Shown: one piece after another, positions 1 to 13,684 of the stretch | Numbering within the stretch: the stretch's first letter is position 1 | How the letters are laid out: every line of letters starts with the position of its first letter | Assembly: GCF_901709675.1 (NCBI RefSeq) | Contig: NC_051093.1 | Span: 5,229,053-5,293,052 of the forward strand | Direction of reading: 5' to 3' | Length of the DNA stretch: 64,000 bases | DNA from: Syngnathus acus | Taxonomy: Eukaryota; Chordata; Actinopteri; Syngnathiformes; Syngnathidae | Notes under the pieces: generated by a model | Seen by the model: the letters and a program-made list of their open reading frames with translations, nothing else | Told to the model about the DNA's origin: nothing | Database searches by the model: none | Translations under genes and position numbers: made by a program

Positions 1-489
1 ATCAGTTGGTGATCTAACCCCCCAATTCCAACCCTTAATGCTGAGTGCCAAGCAGGGAGGCAATGGGTCCCATTTTTATAGTCTTTGGTATGACCCGGCC
101 GGGTATTTTTAACTATTTCTAAAAAATATGAATAATTTGGCATGCCTGTTTTGTTGCAGAAACTAATATTGAATATGCACATAATGTTGTATGTGCAGTA
201 TGTAAATCTTTATATTTGCTGTTCTCAGTCAGAGAGGAAATAATAAACAGTTATGACTATTCTGGAATATTCGTGACACTTGACTAAAACGCAAAGAGTT
301 GTTCCTACCTGAGGTGCAGAGTAGAAACCCTAACAAGAGGCGCGTAAAAGTTGTCCTTTCGCCCATTTCCCGATGGCACGTAAAACCTCCCTCTTGGGTG
401 ATTCCTTTTCTCCAACTCAACTTTACTTGTGCACCACTCTCATGCATTGCACAAATGTCAAGTAGAAGAGAAGGCTCGATAAAAAAAGA

Positions 490-572
490 GCGAGAGAGAG
501 AGAGAAAGAGAGAGAAAAGGAGGTGTGTTCATTTGATACGTGTGTGTGTGTGCGCGTGTGTGTGTGTGTGTG
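490..572. repeat. (GA)n followed by (GT)n microsatellite
   Basis: A GA-rich run at about 490-519 is followed by a TG/CG alternating run at about 539-572. These are simple sequence repeats. The 106-codon frame across them is only low-complexity translation. Confidence 0.9.
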
Positions 573-814
573 AGATTCCTGCTTCCAATAAGTCAGGCCG
601 TGTTACACTGCAAAGTTGAGGCAGCAGCTGCATGAAAGTGCAGATTGGGACATGGAAATAACCAACTGTGTTGCAAACACACAGCTGTTGGGAAAATATT
701 TGCTGGTCATTTTTATTTCATCTGAAATATTTAAAATAATAAAAAAAATAAAAAAAAGACAAGAAATATAGAGCTCTGCTGAGCAAGGTAAAGTGACGGG
801 AGAAGTTTGTTTTA

Positions 815-840
815 AAAAATAAATAAATAAATAAATAAAA
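815..840. repeat. (AAAT)n microsatellite
   Basis: A short tetranucleotide repeat of about six AAAT units in an A-rich context. Confidence 0.85.
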
Positions 841-3800
841 GTCTCATACAGCCCAACTTTTAGTTTTTGGTATTTGTATTTCTTAAAGTTACTGTAGCTG
901 TTATAGTGGGGTCGTCGTTTAATTATTATTAATTTTTTATTTCATTTTCCCCTTGTAAAAATAAAAAAGACTTTTTTGCACCACCACCCATCATGTGTAA
1001 TCTACCCCAGTAACCGCACAAAAAGACAAACATCAACATCTTAAATCAAATGAGAAGCAACCCATGGAAAAAAATATATAAAAAAATATGAAAAACAGAC
1101 ATGTATGTGCTTTCAGAAAATTTCTGATGTAATACACTGCCTGTGCAGTTAATGGTGACAGGAACTGGAGTGTCTGTTATCAGTAATTTCCTATGGGACA
1201 AAGCTTACAATAACAACATAAGAGAATTTCCGAAAATTTCACTTTTGAAATCAAATCGAAACCAAAAATGGTTTTTTTATCAAACTATCACATCCTCTTG
1301 CACAAGCCTTTTGAATTTTCTTCCAAGGTAAACTGTGGACTTTCCACAATCCACCTTGTCCATTCACTTCCTGTTTGCATCGTGTTCACCGATTAAAATG
1401 GAAGCTGAAGTTGAGTAATTTCCAGGAAATGCAGGATGTGTTTGCCATTCATGGATGTTAGTTGGGTCCGGGAATTCTTTTAATGAGTCACCTTTGGATT
1501 CCTTTTGGGAGACAAAATGAGTTCCAATACTAGCATGGGGTAAATTCCACATTTCCCACTATCACTTTGGCAGTATCAACTAAAATGGCGCATTATCTCA
1601 AAAAAGATAATTTTTTAAATTAAAGCCCAGCATGCAAAAAGTTTGCTACAGTCTTGAAATTGCAGCCATGATTCTGACACACTCCCACTTCATCAAATAA
1701 CATCATGTGCCCTTTTCTCCACCCTGAGCTGCAAGATAGCTTGCACATCCTTTTTGATTAGATCATGAAAACATTCGCTTAATGAGCTTTGACCGTTTCT
1801 GTCAGCGCACAAAATTAAACCAAAGACAGAACTCCCATCTCGCTTGCCATCTTCTTCTTCATCATAAAATTTTATAAATGAACAGTTCATAGGGCAATTA
1901 ATCGGAATTCAATTACAAATACGATTATTATACTTCCCGATTACAAAATTGGCATCACTGTAAAAATAAAATCGACTATTAATTAATTTAAGTTTGTTCA
2001 TATAAGCAACCCATATTTGAATGTATCATTCTTATTAAATATTTCTTTTTTTTTTATTTTAAAATAAAAAAATTGTACATTTTGTTTGGTCCAAAACTAA
2101 CTTACATAATGACGCTCCCAAAACATTTGCCTTAATATGAATTAATGTCTAAACCTTTTCCTGTTTTGTACCAAATGATCCATTTGAATAATTTGGATTT
2201 CAATTATTACCAAAAAAAAAAAAAGAATATTATTTTTCTTCCCATAATTGAGCAGCCTTAGTGTGCACAGAGATGAAGTGATTCATCCTAGTAACTTGTT
2301 GCTAGGTGGAATTCGAGACTACTGTTTGAAAATTCAAAATAGTAAATCAAGAGCAAATATTGACCCTTCCTTAACCGAAAACCCAAATATACAAAAACTA
2401 CTACGAGGTGAAAAATAGGAATAATCAAAACTATGGCAATAAAAACAACACAATTTCTCTTTATCCACATGCCACATCACCAAGCGATTGTTGTGAAAGG
2501 GTTGTCAAGGAACAAAGTTGTTTTGGAAAAGGTTGTGAAAGTAGAACAATGGAACAGCCTCATATGAAAACACAGTGCAGACCCCCGAATGAATAATGAG
2601 TTTTGTCGGCTAGCGCGGCACTCATCCAACTCGCTTGTATAAATTTGACGTCAGCATTTGGTGGCCAGATGCTTCTTTCTCGCCATTCCTCCAATATCAC
2701 CCCCGACCTCGATCCCCTTTTTAAAAAAAATCACAACACTATAGCGACTTAGCGAAGCAAGACCGAGTGTAACGTGATCGTAGCAACAATGCTCCTTCTG
2801 TTGATGTGTGCCTCTTGCGCAAGAGAGAGGAAATCATCCAAGTATCTTTTTTGACTCCCCCTTTCCTCCAAAAACTATTCAGACGGCAACATAAATCACC
2901 GTGTACGCTTCCCATTACTCATCAGCTTCCCTAAAGCAGGAAAGCTCAAATATCAGCTAAATATATACAGCCAAATGCCGACGTCAGGGATTGCGAGACT
3001 GCCAACTTGAGATAACCTAGTTGGCCCCGACTTAAATATTTGTCTATTATGGGTCAGAATGAATCATAGATTCAAATTGCTGATTCAGGAGCACTCCCGA
3101 ATCAGATGTGTGTTGTAGTACCAAGACTGGCCTGTGAGAGGCAGTGTAGTGCCACAGTGTATGCATACAAATAGACAAAGAAAAAGTCGTAAAAAAGTTT
3201 CACGCCACAATCAAAGGCTGTGGATCGGTTTGACCACACACGTAGCTACCGTAAATATCGAACAGGTTTAACCTTTACGATTGTTGGCTCAACTGATAAT
3301 TGGAGTTTTCAAATGGATGACTTCTGGGGTGATTGACTTTAGAAGGTCCGCTTAGTCGTAAATAACATCGTAGACTGTAAATCATTCTGGTTTAACATGT
3401 TTAGCGAAAGTGGAAGCGGTTGATCAAAAGAGTTTTGTAATGTTATTTGCATCCCAACCATCTATAGTTTGTTTAATTGAGCGAATTTCCTGTGATTCTT
3501 TGCAGACCCTTTCGGGCTTGACACATCCTGGTCGGGTGTATCAGGAGAGTGAAAATGATTTAAGCCCGTCTGCCAAAAAAGGATTCCATTGTTGCTGTCG
3601 ATCATTAAAACAGGGAGGGACGTTTACTGGAATGGATGTGTTCTTTTAGGAAAGGTCACGTTTCCATACATTCCAGCTTCCATAATGTCGCAATGTGAAA
3701 ATGACGAAATAACTATATTGTGTTATCTTTACTTGATGTTAAATAGAAGTGATTGCCAGTGAGGTCAGTCTTTCCTGATCAGTTCTATTTCAAATGACGG

Positions 3801-5395
3801 TTTGGAATCCTTTGAATGGTGGGAACAATCTGGAGGCAGAATCCCGTCTGCCTCACCTCACATTTTATCTGCGGGTTTTATGCTATTAGCAAAACTAAAT
3901 ATCAGAATGTCTTTTATAAGGGTGTGAAAATTTTAACTGTTGGAGCACGGATGGCGCTCTGTGTAATTTGCTGCTAACGTTTGGAGTATGATTTTGAAAT
4001 CTGAAGTGAGGCTGTCGAACTTCCCATTTCTCTTATGTACGCTAAACAAATTTAGCTATTTCAATCAATTAATTCTAAATATTATTAGATTCAAAAAGAT
4101 CAATAGAAAAGACAGACTAAATTAATCAAAAAATATTTTTTTCTAATTATTATTTATTATTCACTCTTGACAAGCAAGTGAGGCTCTGCCTCCCCTGTCT
4201 CCCACTGACAGCTATTACACCCACAAAAATTACAAATAAAAGAGGACATGGACTGGCAGCTTCAGTCTGGAAATGTGAAATTTCCTTCAAACATAAGCAG
4301 GAAGTGTGTTGTGAGGCGAGAGCTGGACTTCCTGATGTTGGTTCTTCTTATCTGATGACCTCCAGGTCTGCTCACCGACTACTTATCACAACCCTCCCTC
4401 CCCTGGTTCTCTTTCACTCTCCCTTCCTGCCTGATTAGAAGGATTTCACTTCAACTAATCCACACATGTTCTGCTTGCAAACTCGAGCTTGCGTCTCTGC
4501 TTATTTGCAAAGACTTCCTGTGGCACCACTGGGAAGTCAATTCAATTGTTGCTGGCCCAACTCCCCCCCTGGTTTTAATCTGTTTTAATACACCCCGCGT
4601 CTTCCCTTTCCTCACTTTCACTTTCATTTTTGATCCTCACTGCTGCCCCGCTTTTCTCATGCGAGCAGTCTTTTGACGTGGAAATGAGCCAGGGTTGTTC
4701 CCGAGACTCAGAAAAAGCCCATTTCATTTTATTTGAATTGTTTTGTGTTCTCGTTGGACGGGCCACTGTCTTCTAGAAAGATGATTAAACTGTTTTGGAT
4801 GATGTTTGCATGTTGCTAGGCAGGTGCCCCCATCATGGGCAGAGAAAACGTCATTGTGTTCTTTATGTAAATTATATTAAAGGGAGGCTGAACTCCAGAA
4901 TGACTCATTGGCATAGTCACTTTCAGAAAAGGCTAATGAAAATTTTCACAACTTTCCATAAAATGTTAAACCGTAAAATGGACTTGCAGTGGAGTTCAGT
5001 CAATATTTCCAAACAGCACACTTGAATTAATCATGTCTTAAGGTCGTGTCGTAGGTGGAGGGGAGTAGAATGGAGTGACATCATCAACATATGTGAATAT
5101 TTAGAGGGGCACAATGGAAATGAAGATTGCTTGAAGAGAATAGTGAGGGGAGTCATCAACGGGTGATTTTTTGTGTGTGTGTGTGTGTCTGTGTTTGATT
5201 ATATGTGAGAAATGTGGGTTAAGGTGGAGTAAGTGCTGAGCGATGGATGATGTCATGCATTCTGGGAGTCATAACTGGTCAATGTTTTCCACTGTTTGGG
5301 GGGGTTCGGGCTCCAAGGAGAAGTAATGCAATGACATCTGCTCACGAGGTTTGAATCAGTGTTTTCAACTGCTTGGATAAAATGTTAAACTCTAT

Positions 5396-5410
5396 GGCGC
5401 CCCCTCTTGG
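5396..5410 (-). promoter_or_regulatory. CTCF-like motif
   Basis: Read on the minus strand the site is CCAAGAGGGGGCGCC. It fits the vertebrate CTCF core (CCASYAGRKGGCRS) except at the fourth position. It lies about 190 bp from a second, plus-strand motif at 5,589. Binding is inferred from the motif alone. Confidence 0.3.
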
Positions 5411-5588
5411 TTAGATGAGGTCTAACAAGCGCTTGAGAAAAATCAACAGAACGATTTGTTAGTTTGAGAACTACGCTTTATGTTTGTTCTATTTTAGGTT
5501 GTTGTTAAGCACGGTTTTGCTGCATCCTTGATTTTATTTTAAATAATTCTGTACAACAAATAATGTCTGAGGTTCACGTGGCTTGTCA

Positions 5589-5603
5589 CCACTAGATGGC
5601 AGC
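5589..5603 (+). promoter_or_regulatory. CTCF-like motif
   Basis: CCACTAGATGGCAGC matches the CTCF core consensus at every specified position. It could be a boundary element in the gene-poor flank. A 15-base match can occur by chance or within an old repeat, so this is motif evidence only. Confidence 0.35.
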
Positions 5604-6862
5604 ATAATGTCAAATGAGAAAACCAAAAGCCTTGCACATGCTCTCAAAGCATCCAAATGAATCAATCATGTCATATTCCTCACCTATGCTAGAAGATTGA
5701 AAGTGGGGTGGGGGGGCAAAAGAAGCGGGGGTCTGCTTCAAACAGGTACCAACTGGTAACCACGGCGACCACACACTGACTTCGTAGCTCTAGCAATGCT
5801 ACTGGGACAGCTCAATTCACAAGGTCCAAGAAAGGCTTAGTGTTGAAATGAAATGAGGGAAATCCCAATTTTGTTTTTCTGTTAGCCTAAAGGAAAAGTA
5901 AATGAGTGTGTTTTTCTTACAAGGGAAAGTCCTGACCTTTGCCAAGGTCAATAGAGTGTATTCCTTAGAAGTCTGTGTGTGAAGCCATTTATGTCAAAAA
6001 GGCATAAATTGTAACGTTGCTTGAGACATTGACTGAATCAGAAATGAATGTGGTCTTTGTTGTACTGGAAGTGGCTTGAACTTGTTGACAATCTTGAAAG
6101 AAATGAAACGCGGCCACCGCAGAAAGGTCGCCGTGAACTTTCGACGTCGCGCTGGCAGCGCTGACCCATTTCTTTCCGCTTCGCTTCCAAATAAAAAACA
6201 AACGAATAAAGTTGCTACGTGTCATCGAATTTGGATTTTTCTGAGCAGTTTTCCCGAAATGAGTGGAATATTTGTCCATATTTATTGCACAATGTTTATC
6301 CTGCACTTGAAGTATTTTGTTCACGACAAAAGTAAACATTTAAACAACATAAAGTGTGTTTAACTCTGTCGTCTCGATTAAATAAATAAAACCCACAATC
6401 TCAGACAACTGGTCTGGAAGACGTTCTGTACTTGACGTATTTCCTTCACAAGTAAATAATAAATAAATGGAGCTTATCATCCACCTGTGGAAACGTTCAT
6501 GTCTTCCAAACTTCTATCAGCTGTTCTGCAGCATTGTTCCTCAGCCTTGCAGCTGTTACACACATTAACGGTCCATTTGTGGCGAAGCAAAACCACAATA
6601 CTGACAATTTCTCCACTCTGTGAAATGGTAAAGATTCTCGATTTGCAAGTGCTTGAAACATGGAAACTATTGGATGTCTGCGCTGTGGTTTAATTTTAAC
6701 TTGTTTGCTTTGGGCCGCCTCCAGCCTGCGCTGCAGATGGGTACTTTCTCACAGAGGTCTGGAGCTTGCTCCAGCTCGCAGCGTCTTTGTCGTGGTCGGG
6801 TGGGGTGGGAGTGGAGGGGGGTTAGCGCTTGCGTTCGGTCTCGGCGGGCCTGCTGGGAAGCA

Positions 6863-7029
6863 GAGGCGGAGCTAGGAGTTTTTCTTTGGGAGGGGGGGGG
6901 GAATGATTCATAAAATGCTGATCGGTTTGAAAAATACCCAAAAGTCAATCATCTGGTCTGCCACCTAGGGGTGTCCAAGCATATTTCAGGGGAGGCAGTG
7001 CCCCCACGGACCCCCCTCTAGTTCCGCCA
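6863..7029. mobile_element. Degenerate MITE-like element with terminal inverted repeats
   Basis: The left end reads GGCGGAGCTAGGAG and the right end, reverse-complemented, reads GGCGGAACTAGAGG, which is 12 of 14 bases identical. The ends enclose about 165 bp with a G-run and a short C-rich tract near the right end and no coding capacity. This looks like a short nonautonomous DNA transposon. I cannot name its family. Confidence 0.4.
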
Positions 7030-9228
7030 GTGCTTTTGCCACTGAAAAAAATGTCATTAGGGCGAGCAGAGTAAAATCAATTCCTTGAGTTGGAGCTATG
7101 CACCTAAATTCCATCCATTTCAATGTTAATGTTTTTTTTTGTGTGTAATCGTGGCAACAAACAAAAGCTACAGAGGACCTGTCTTTAATCATGCAAATCA
7201 CACCAAACTCTTTAGTCTCTTGTTTCAATACGACAGCAAGCCCAGTGGAGGAACAGAACACAAACATGTGACATTCCAGACTCTGTATTGTGAAACAAAC
7301 AGGGTCCACATGACCCGTAAAATTTAGGATCGTCTGACCGTGCGACACCGGGGTCTTTGAGTCCTGAGAATCGAGTCATTGATTTGATATTTTAGCGGAA
7401 ATTATTCATGTAAGGCTGTGAGAGGTAAGAAAGCCAAAGGCCCAGCGTGAAACCAAATAACACGAGCCGCCTCGACCCATCTGGACCGAAGCACACCTCT
7501 CCCCAAGAGAACCAGGATGTCTTTTCAAACCACACCCGTGCCTCTCGGGCAGCTTTTCATTCCCGACTCTGCTTGAAGATCGACGAGCCATTAACGTGTG
7601 AAAGGGAAAGGATGCAAAGGTCCTCTTTTTTTTATTGTGGGCTCAGCAGGAGCTTCAAAAAAGGGACAGTCCTCCTCCCCCACCCATTCAGAGAGACCTC
7701 CTGGGCACTGTAAAAACCCGGCTGAAGGTTTGCATCCGAGGTTAGCTAAGAGCGGAGAGTACAACGTGTGCACATCTGGAAGGCATCAAGCTGTTGTTGG
7801 CCGCAGGTGAAACTCCAAAATGATGACGCGGGTGTGAGTGTGTGTTCTTTTCAGAGACTTTCTGGAGGACTAACAAATTGAGTCCATTCAGGTTGGCATC
7901 TGCAATCAATTAGAAAAAAAAAAAAAAAAGAGAAATGCCGGCGTCCTTCGCACGAAGGCGAGACGTATTCTTTTGATTACCGTTGATTAGTTAGCAGGGT
8001 TCCAAAAAAAACAAAAAAAAAACATTCTATTGCGTTATATCCTGTTCAGGGTGACCAAAGTTGATATCAGCTGACTTCATCCTTGACTGCTCACCAGTCA
8101 ATCGCATAATGGGACGTTGCCTGGGAACCGACACCGCGCCAGCTGCATGAAAGTCAGCCATGAGAACCACTTCGCTACTAATTTCCAGAACTTTGTAGAG
8201 CGATGCCACAAGAACCATGAAAGATTCTTGGTTCGACTCCGTGTGGACTCCCGTATGAATTTTCTTCCTCCCACAATCTGACAAATGAATCTCTCAGGGA
8301 ACATCCTGTACCTACTCCTGAAGTTCTGGGAAAGATGGAAACAGTCATCGTGGAGTTCAATGGCTTTCCCAACGGGTGTAGCCTAAGGGGGACCCGGCAA
8401 AATTGACTCCCTACTGTAATCACGCTTCATACAGTACGGCTCTTTGTTTGACGAGCGGGCGCTTTAAAACAAGCTGTCTTTGTATGTGGGGGCACTCATC
8501 AACACTGCCCCTCCCTTCCTCCCGTTCGACGTACCTCGAGTTCCTCCGCCGCCTCGGGCGTCTTACATCAAAACGTTCACCTCCCTTTGCCCTCGCAACC
8601 ACGAGCCGCCCCAGCCTGGATTTGACCTTCACGCAAAGCAATCATGTGTGTGACGTGACGCTAGCCAGGAAGAGAGAGAGAAGCATACCGCAAATTTGTT
8701 CCTCGTCCCGCATGAGGAGTTTTTGTGTATAACAACCTAATGAGACGCGGCAAGCGCTCGAAACACTTTGTTGACGATCATCTGGATTGTTGACGGCCTC
8801 GTTTTTTTGGTCATAAATGGGGTTCCTGATCTTTAGCTGACTTGCACAGCCCTGGTTGGCATTTAATTCATAAAACGAGATTAGCGCAAACGCATTGAAT
8901 ATTTATTTGGTCCGTCAGAGGTTAAAAATGATATTTCATTACTCTAGAGCTGCATATTTTGCTTGGCAAAGGGCTCTTTGATTCATGTTTGTTGTCATAA
9001 ATTCATGTTGGGAAATTAATGTGGAATTAATTTATATGCGTGTTGATATATTATGGCTAAGGGTAAATTTGGCTCCCAAGAGAGGAACTACATTTCTAAT
9101 GCGGGGTTCAATTTAGGGAACTACTGAGTTGTTTGCGGTCCCTTATCTTTATTGCACATTAGGATTTTATTGCTTTTAATAATAGTATCATTCTAAGCTT
9201 GTAGTTATTTACCATTATTTATGCATTT

Positions 9229-9320
9229 GTTTGGAGAAACTGTGCACACTCCAAACAAAAAGGCCAAGATTCAAACCCGAGAATTGTGAGACGTGCTAAC
9301 CACTACGGCACCGTGCTAAT
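9229..9320 (-). mobile_element. Fragment of tRNA-derived SINE head (reverse orientation)
   Basis: Read on the minus strand this resembles the head of the better-preserved SINE at 35,644: a GGTTAGCAC-type A-box region, then a degenerate B-box region, then a segment resembling the TGGAGTTTGCATG block. It is diverged and truncated, with no clear target-site duplication. Confidence 0.45.
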
Positions 9321-12319
9321 TTAACTACAGTACACACCATTTTTTGTTTTTGGACAGTTGCGTGAGATTTCTAGACTAGTTTTCGCACCTTCACCGCTAA
9401 TTCTTTTAAAAAAGGAAAGAGTTTCCATAACAAGAGCACATGCTGTGCTCCAACAAAGCGCCCCGGGGGCTCACTAGAGACAAGCACTACATGGTCCTAA
9501 CCCCCCCACCATGCTTGTACCCCCGCACATCAAACCATCATCTGCTTTGCCTCCCCTCCCTCCCTCCCACTGTGCCCTCCAGTCAAGTCTGCTGTTATTG
9601 AACAGGAATTTCACAGACGCTCCCACTGAGACCATGTGACCTCATCAGCGGGCAGGAAGTCAGAGGGTTCAAGTTCCCCCCGTCCCCTTTGCGAGAGCGA
9701 TCCCACACAACCCCGCGGAAGGGGAGAATGGGGTCGCAGAGAGACCCCCTGCCACATCATCACTGTCATCACATGACGCAACGCCGGGACGAAGGAGAAC
9801 AATCTAGATCCAGGTGTCTCCAACTTCCCGGCTCCGACGTGGGCGAACAATATGGAGGAAGAGGAAAGGCGATGGGAGCATTGTGACAATTGTATATATA
9901 ACCATTCATGGACAAAGACGTTGACTGTACTGTATGTGACCATTCATAGAGAAAAGCCCCCCCGGCCCCCCCATGACATCAGGGAATAATCGTTAATGTG
10001 AAACATCAGGGACACAAATGATTGGAGGCTTTTTTTTCCAATTCTCACTGTAGTAGGTCAACGACCTTGACTGTTTGTCTGTCCCTTCCTGTGGCTTGCA
10101 CAAGTCATGACATCAGTGGGAATAGAAAGCCGCATGAACCCAGCACGCCCACCTGGTCTCATCCAAGCTTTCCTCAGAGAGATTACATGTCAAGAAATAT
10201 AAACGGAAAAATTGCTTTGGTGTTGGAAGTGCGCGGCTCCGGCATTGATCCATTTTTATTGTAGGCCAGAAACTTCTGAGAGCTTGTTTACAGTGGATCA
10301 ATAGCAACAATTTGATGTAACCCGGGGCAACATCACGAACAGGGTGACAAACGCGCACCATCACAAATCGCGTCCAAAAGGCTCATGTTGCGGTCCAACA
10401 ACTGGCTGCAGAGGAAAACTATTTTTTTTTTCACCTACCGCACCACACACAGTCAAAAAAGTTTTGTTAGCTTTTGTGACTCAGCTAAAAAACACACATG
10501 GGTTCGGTCGCTTCTATAGACACCTCACTATGAATTGATCACGGTACAAACTCTAATACCACTTTTCCATTTGATGTGGAGAACCATGAAAACCACACAA
10601 CATTCAGCCCAAACCAGATCTTTATTCAAGAGGAGACAAGACGGAAAGAAAACAGTCAGGCACTATAGCTTGAGAGCAAGGTCCTAGCGATAGCTTTAGC
10701 ACACTCCTTTGAAAAACAACAATAAAAGAAAGCACATCAGGAAGCGTTAGCGATACAAACTATCCGACTTATCGCAAAGAATGCGGCGATAAAATGGTGA
10801 AATCTAAACAGCACCACATGTCTGAGAGGTTGACCGTCACCAGGCGAATATCACAATGGGCTGCCTGTGCGTGTGTGTGTTTTTCAAGAGCCTCCGTCTG
10901 AGTATTCGTAGCTCGGGTGAAAGACAACATTCAAGGAGATAGAGGCTCGGCGCTGAAGACTGGGAGGACGTTGACTGATAAACTCTGAACTCTCTTCGCA
11001 CAATGACAACATTCAGACGGAGCCTGTGATGAGATCACTTGACGCTTAAAGCCTTCGGACGTGTAACGGAATGTGATGATATAGTGTGTTAGCAACAAGA
11101 CCGTATTTTGTTTGAGAAACGAGTCATTGAAGGTTTCTTTGGAAAGCACGTGAGATATGGATTGGGTGGCCAAAGGTCATCGAGATGATCAGAAGTCAAA
11201 TGAAAAGCTCTACGTGAGTGCTTTATTTATAGAAAGTGCGAGAGGGGAGTAGAGATAAAACATTTCCAAGTGCTGATAAGTGTCAGTGGAGTCTGGCTGG
11301 ACTGAAGTTAAGAAGGTCAGCGCTCGGATTGGATCGTCACCAACTGTTGCCGTGGCGACAAGCCAAGGTTCACGGGATGGGGTCCTTCATAAGTAAAAAA
11401 GGGCCAAAGAGAAGCAGAGAGGACCAAAGGGGAGAGTTTTGGTCCTTCAGCAGGTCTGGTTCCCATTAGATCAGGAGGCCCTGGATCACTTTGTTTGTAC
11501 AGGCAGAAAGTCCCAAAGGGGGAACACAGAGGCGGCCTGCTGTTGCTCCTCCCAACTTGGCCGCCATGGAGGGAATATCAGCTGCAGTGCTTCACTCTCT
11601 CACCCCCCGAATTTTGTCCCAGTCCTCCTCCTTCCCACCCCACCACCAAGTCCAAACGGGCCTTTTTGGAACTGTTTACGGATGTTCTCTGTTTATACGA
11701 TGAAGTTCCTGCCAGAGTCTTGCCGTTGTTGTGATCAATATGAAATTTGTCAGCTGTCAAGAATTGAATAGAAGCAGACGTTTCGATGGTACAACCTCAA
11801 GCAGTCACAGGTACGAATGTTTTGGAGTGACACAGTATGTAGGTCTAACCTTTGCGTGTCCTTGGAGGTTTGCAAATATATACTGTTGCTCACTCGGGTC
11901 GGGCAAATCAATAAAAAGATTTTCCGCTGGCCTCGTACCAAAAAACCCAGCTCTTATATAACATCACTTGTCGCGGGGTGACTTTCCCACGCCCCAAATG
12001 ACACATTGCCTTCATCTGCAGTTTTGCACAAGATGTGCAAAAACAAAATTAAACTGTGGTTAGACTTAACAGACAGTTGCCGTCGCTTTGTATTGCAGGC
12101 TATAAAAAAAAACAAAAGCGACACCTGGACGGTAAGCTGTGAACGCTGACAGGTAAACGCAGCGGTGGAGTTGACCGCCGCGGCGCCGTTTGACGTCAAC
12201 GTGGTGCGTCGTAAAGATCTGACTGCGCGGTGAGCGGCTCAAAGTCAAACACGTTTGTTAAAAGGAGATAAAATGGTGAGAATGCTTTCAGTGCGGTAGA
12301 AGTGGGGGAGGCATGGAAA

Positions 12320-12349
12320 GGGGAGGGGGTGGGGGGTACTTGGTGGGGG
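12320..12349 (+). other. G-rich tract, G-quadruplex potential
   Basis: Four runs of four to six Gs are separated by loops of one to about eight bases, which satisfies the simple G-quadruplex pattern on the plus strand. No gene association is visible. Confidence 0.4.
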
Positions 12350-13655
12350 TTCAAGGAAAGGGGATGATGTTTCTCCCTTCATGCTCAACAGGGAGCGGTC
12401 TGGGGAGGGAGATTTATGGAAGCCAGTACTTCACTACAACTTTTCCAAGAATTCGAAGCTTTTCCGAGGGGGGGCGGGGCATATGACCGAGGAAGAGGTC
12501 AGGGGGGTAAGAGTGGTCCAAAGCTGGAAATGAAGCAATATTTCACCAGGACCTCAACCATCAATCCACTCCAGGAAGGAAAACGGGAACCAATCAGCGT
12601 TTCCTATTGGGGCGTTCTTTGACTTTGACGACGGTCAAAGGGTTGACTTGTCCAAGCGGGGAGTCGAATAATTTCAGCAATTTATTGCAACTTGTTGAAG
12701 CAGGTGACTGCCAGCTGAAGAAGTCAAGATGGGGTAAAGGTTTTGGTTTTTGACCTCCCAACCAGCTCGTGTGACCTTTGACCTTAATGTACTATAGAAA
12801 ACGAAGAGATGAATGAATCAATGGATTCGTGATTGATTCATCTGGTTTGGTTGAACATCTGCTTCATTATCCTCAAGCTAACATGTTAGCGCCGATGCCT
12901 TGACAATACCCCGCCTAATTGCCGATTGTTTATATCGCCGCTTCTTCCGCCGGCTGACAGAATGAAGCTCAAGGCTCGTCTGGTGTGACTCACAAACACA
13001 CGTCGAGCCCCAGCTGGCGAGCGTCACACTCAAAGCTCACGTGGCTAACGTTACGTCAAGCCAGATTTGTCATAATGGATGCTGGTGGCGCTCGGGAGTC
13101 ACTGCGGGTCTTCAGAAAGACGTTTGATTTGGAATTATTTCGCCGTCGGATGTTGCCGGTTGCTGAGCAATTATAATAATCATGTCGTATTGAGTTTCTT
13201 CTGCAGCAGTTCTCTTTTTTTTTTATTTGTATGAAAGGCATAAGTGCAAACCCATCTGTGGTAGACGCTAACTTGCTTTAAATTGAAGAGGCTATTATAG
13301 CCTGGCAACACTACGATGGCATTCAGAACTTGATTGGCTGTGGCCGATGAGGTCATCGTGCACATGCAGTCGCTGTGGCAGCTGAATCAATAAAAGTAAA
13401 CTCCCCTCACTCTTTATTTTTTGCCTACTACCTCACTACTTCAAGCGAGAGCGATTTCAAAGTCAGCAAAAATTAAATTTGAACAAGGTTGTCTAAATTA
13501 TCGAGAGCCGTGCGGCTGGTCAGGTTCAGCGCGAGGCCTTATCATTGGTGCAGAGGTCAAGGGTCACGGGAAAAGGAACAGATTTATCACAGCTGCAGGA
13601 AAGTCAATTCTCTTTAAAAGCTCATTTGGGAGAGAAAAGACTACGGTGGACATGT

Positions 13656-13684
13656 CATTATATTATACGCACACGTATATAATA
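13656..13684. repeat. Short AT-rich imperfect hairpin
   Basis: ATATTATAC is followed by a six-base spacer and an imperfect complement (GTATATAATAT). It is probably too small to be a functional RNA and is noted only as local structure. Confidence 0.3.

Noticed and set aside
299-619. 106-codon plus-strand frame
   Set aside because: It crosses GA and GT microsatellites and encodes low-complexity Arg/Glu and Cys/Val strings.
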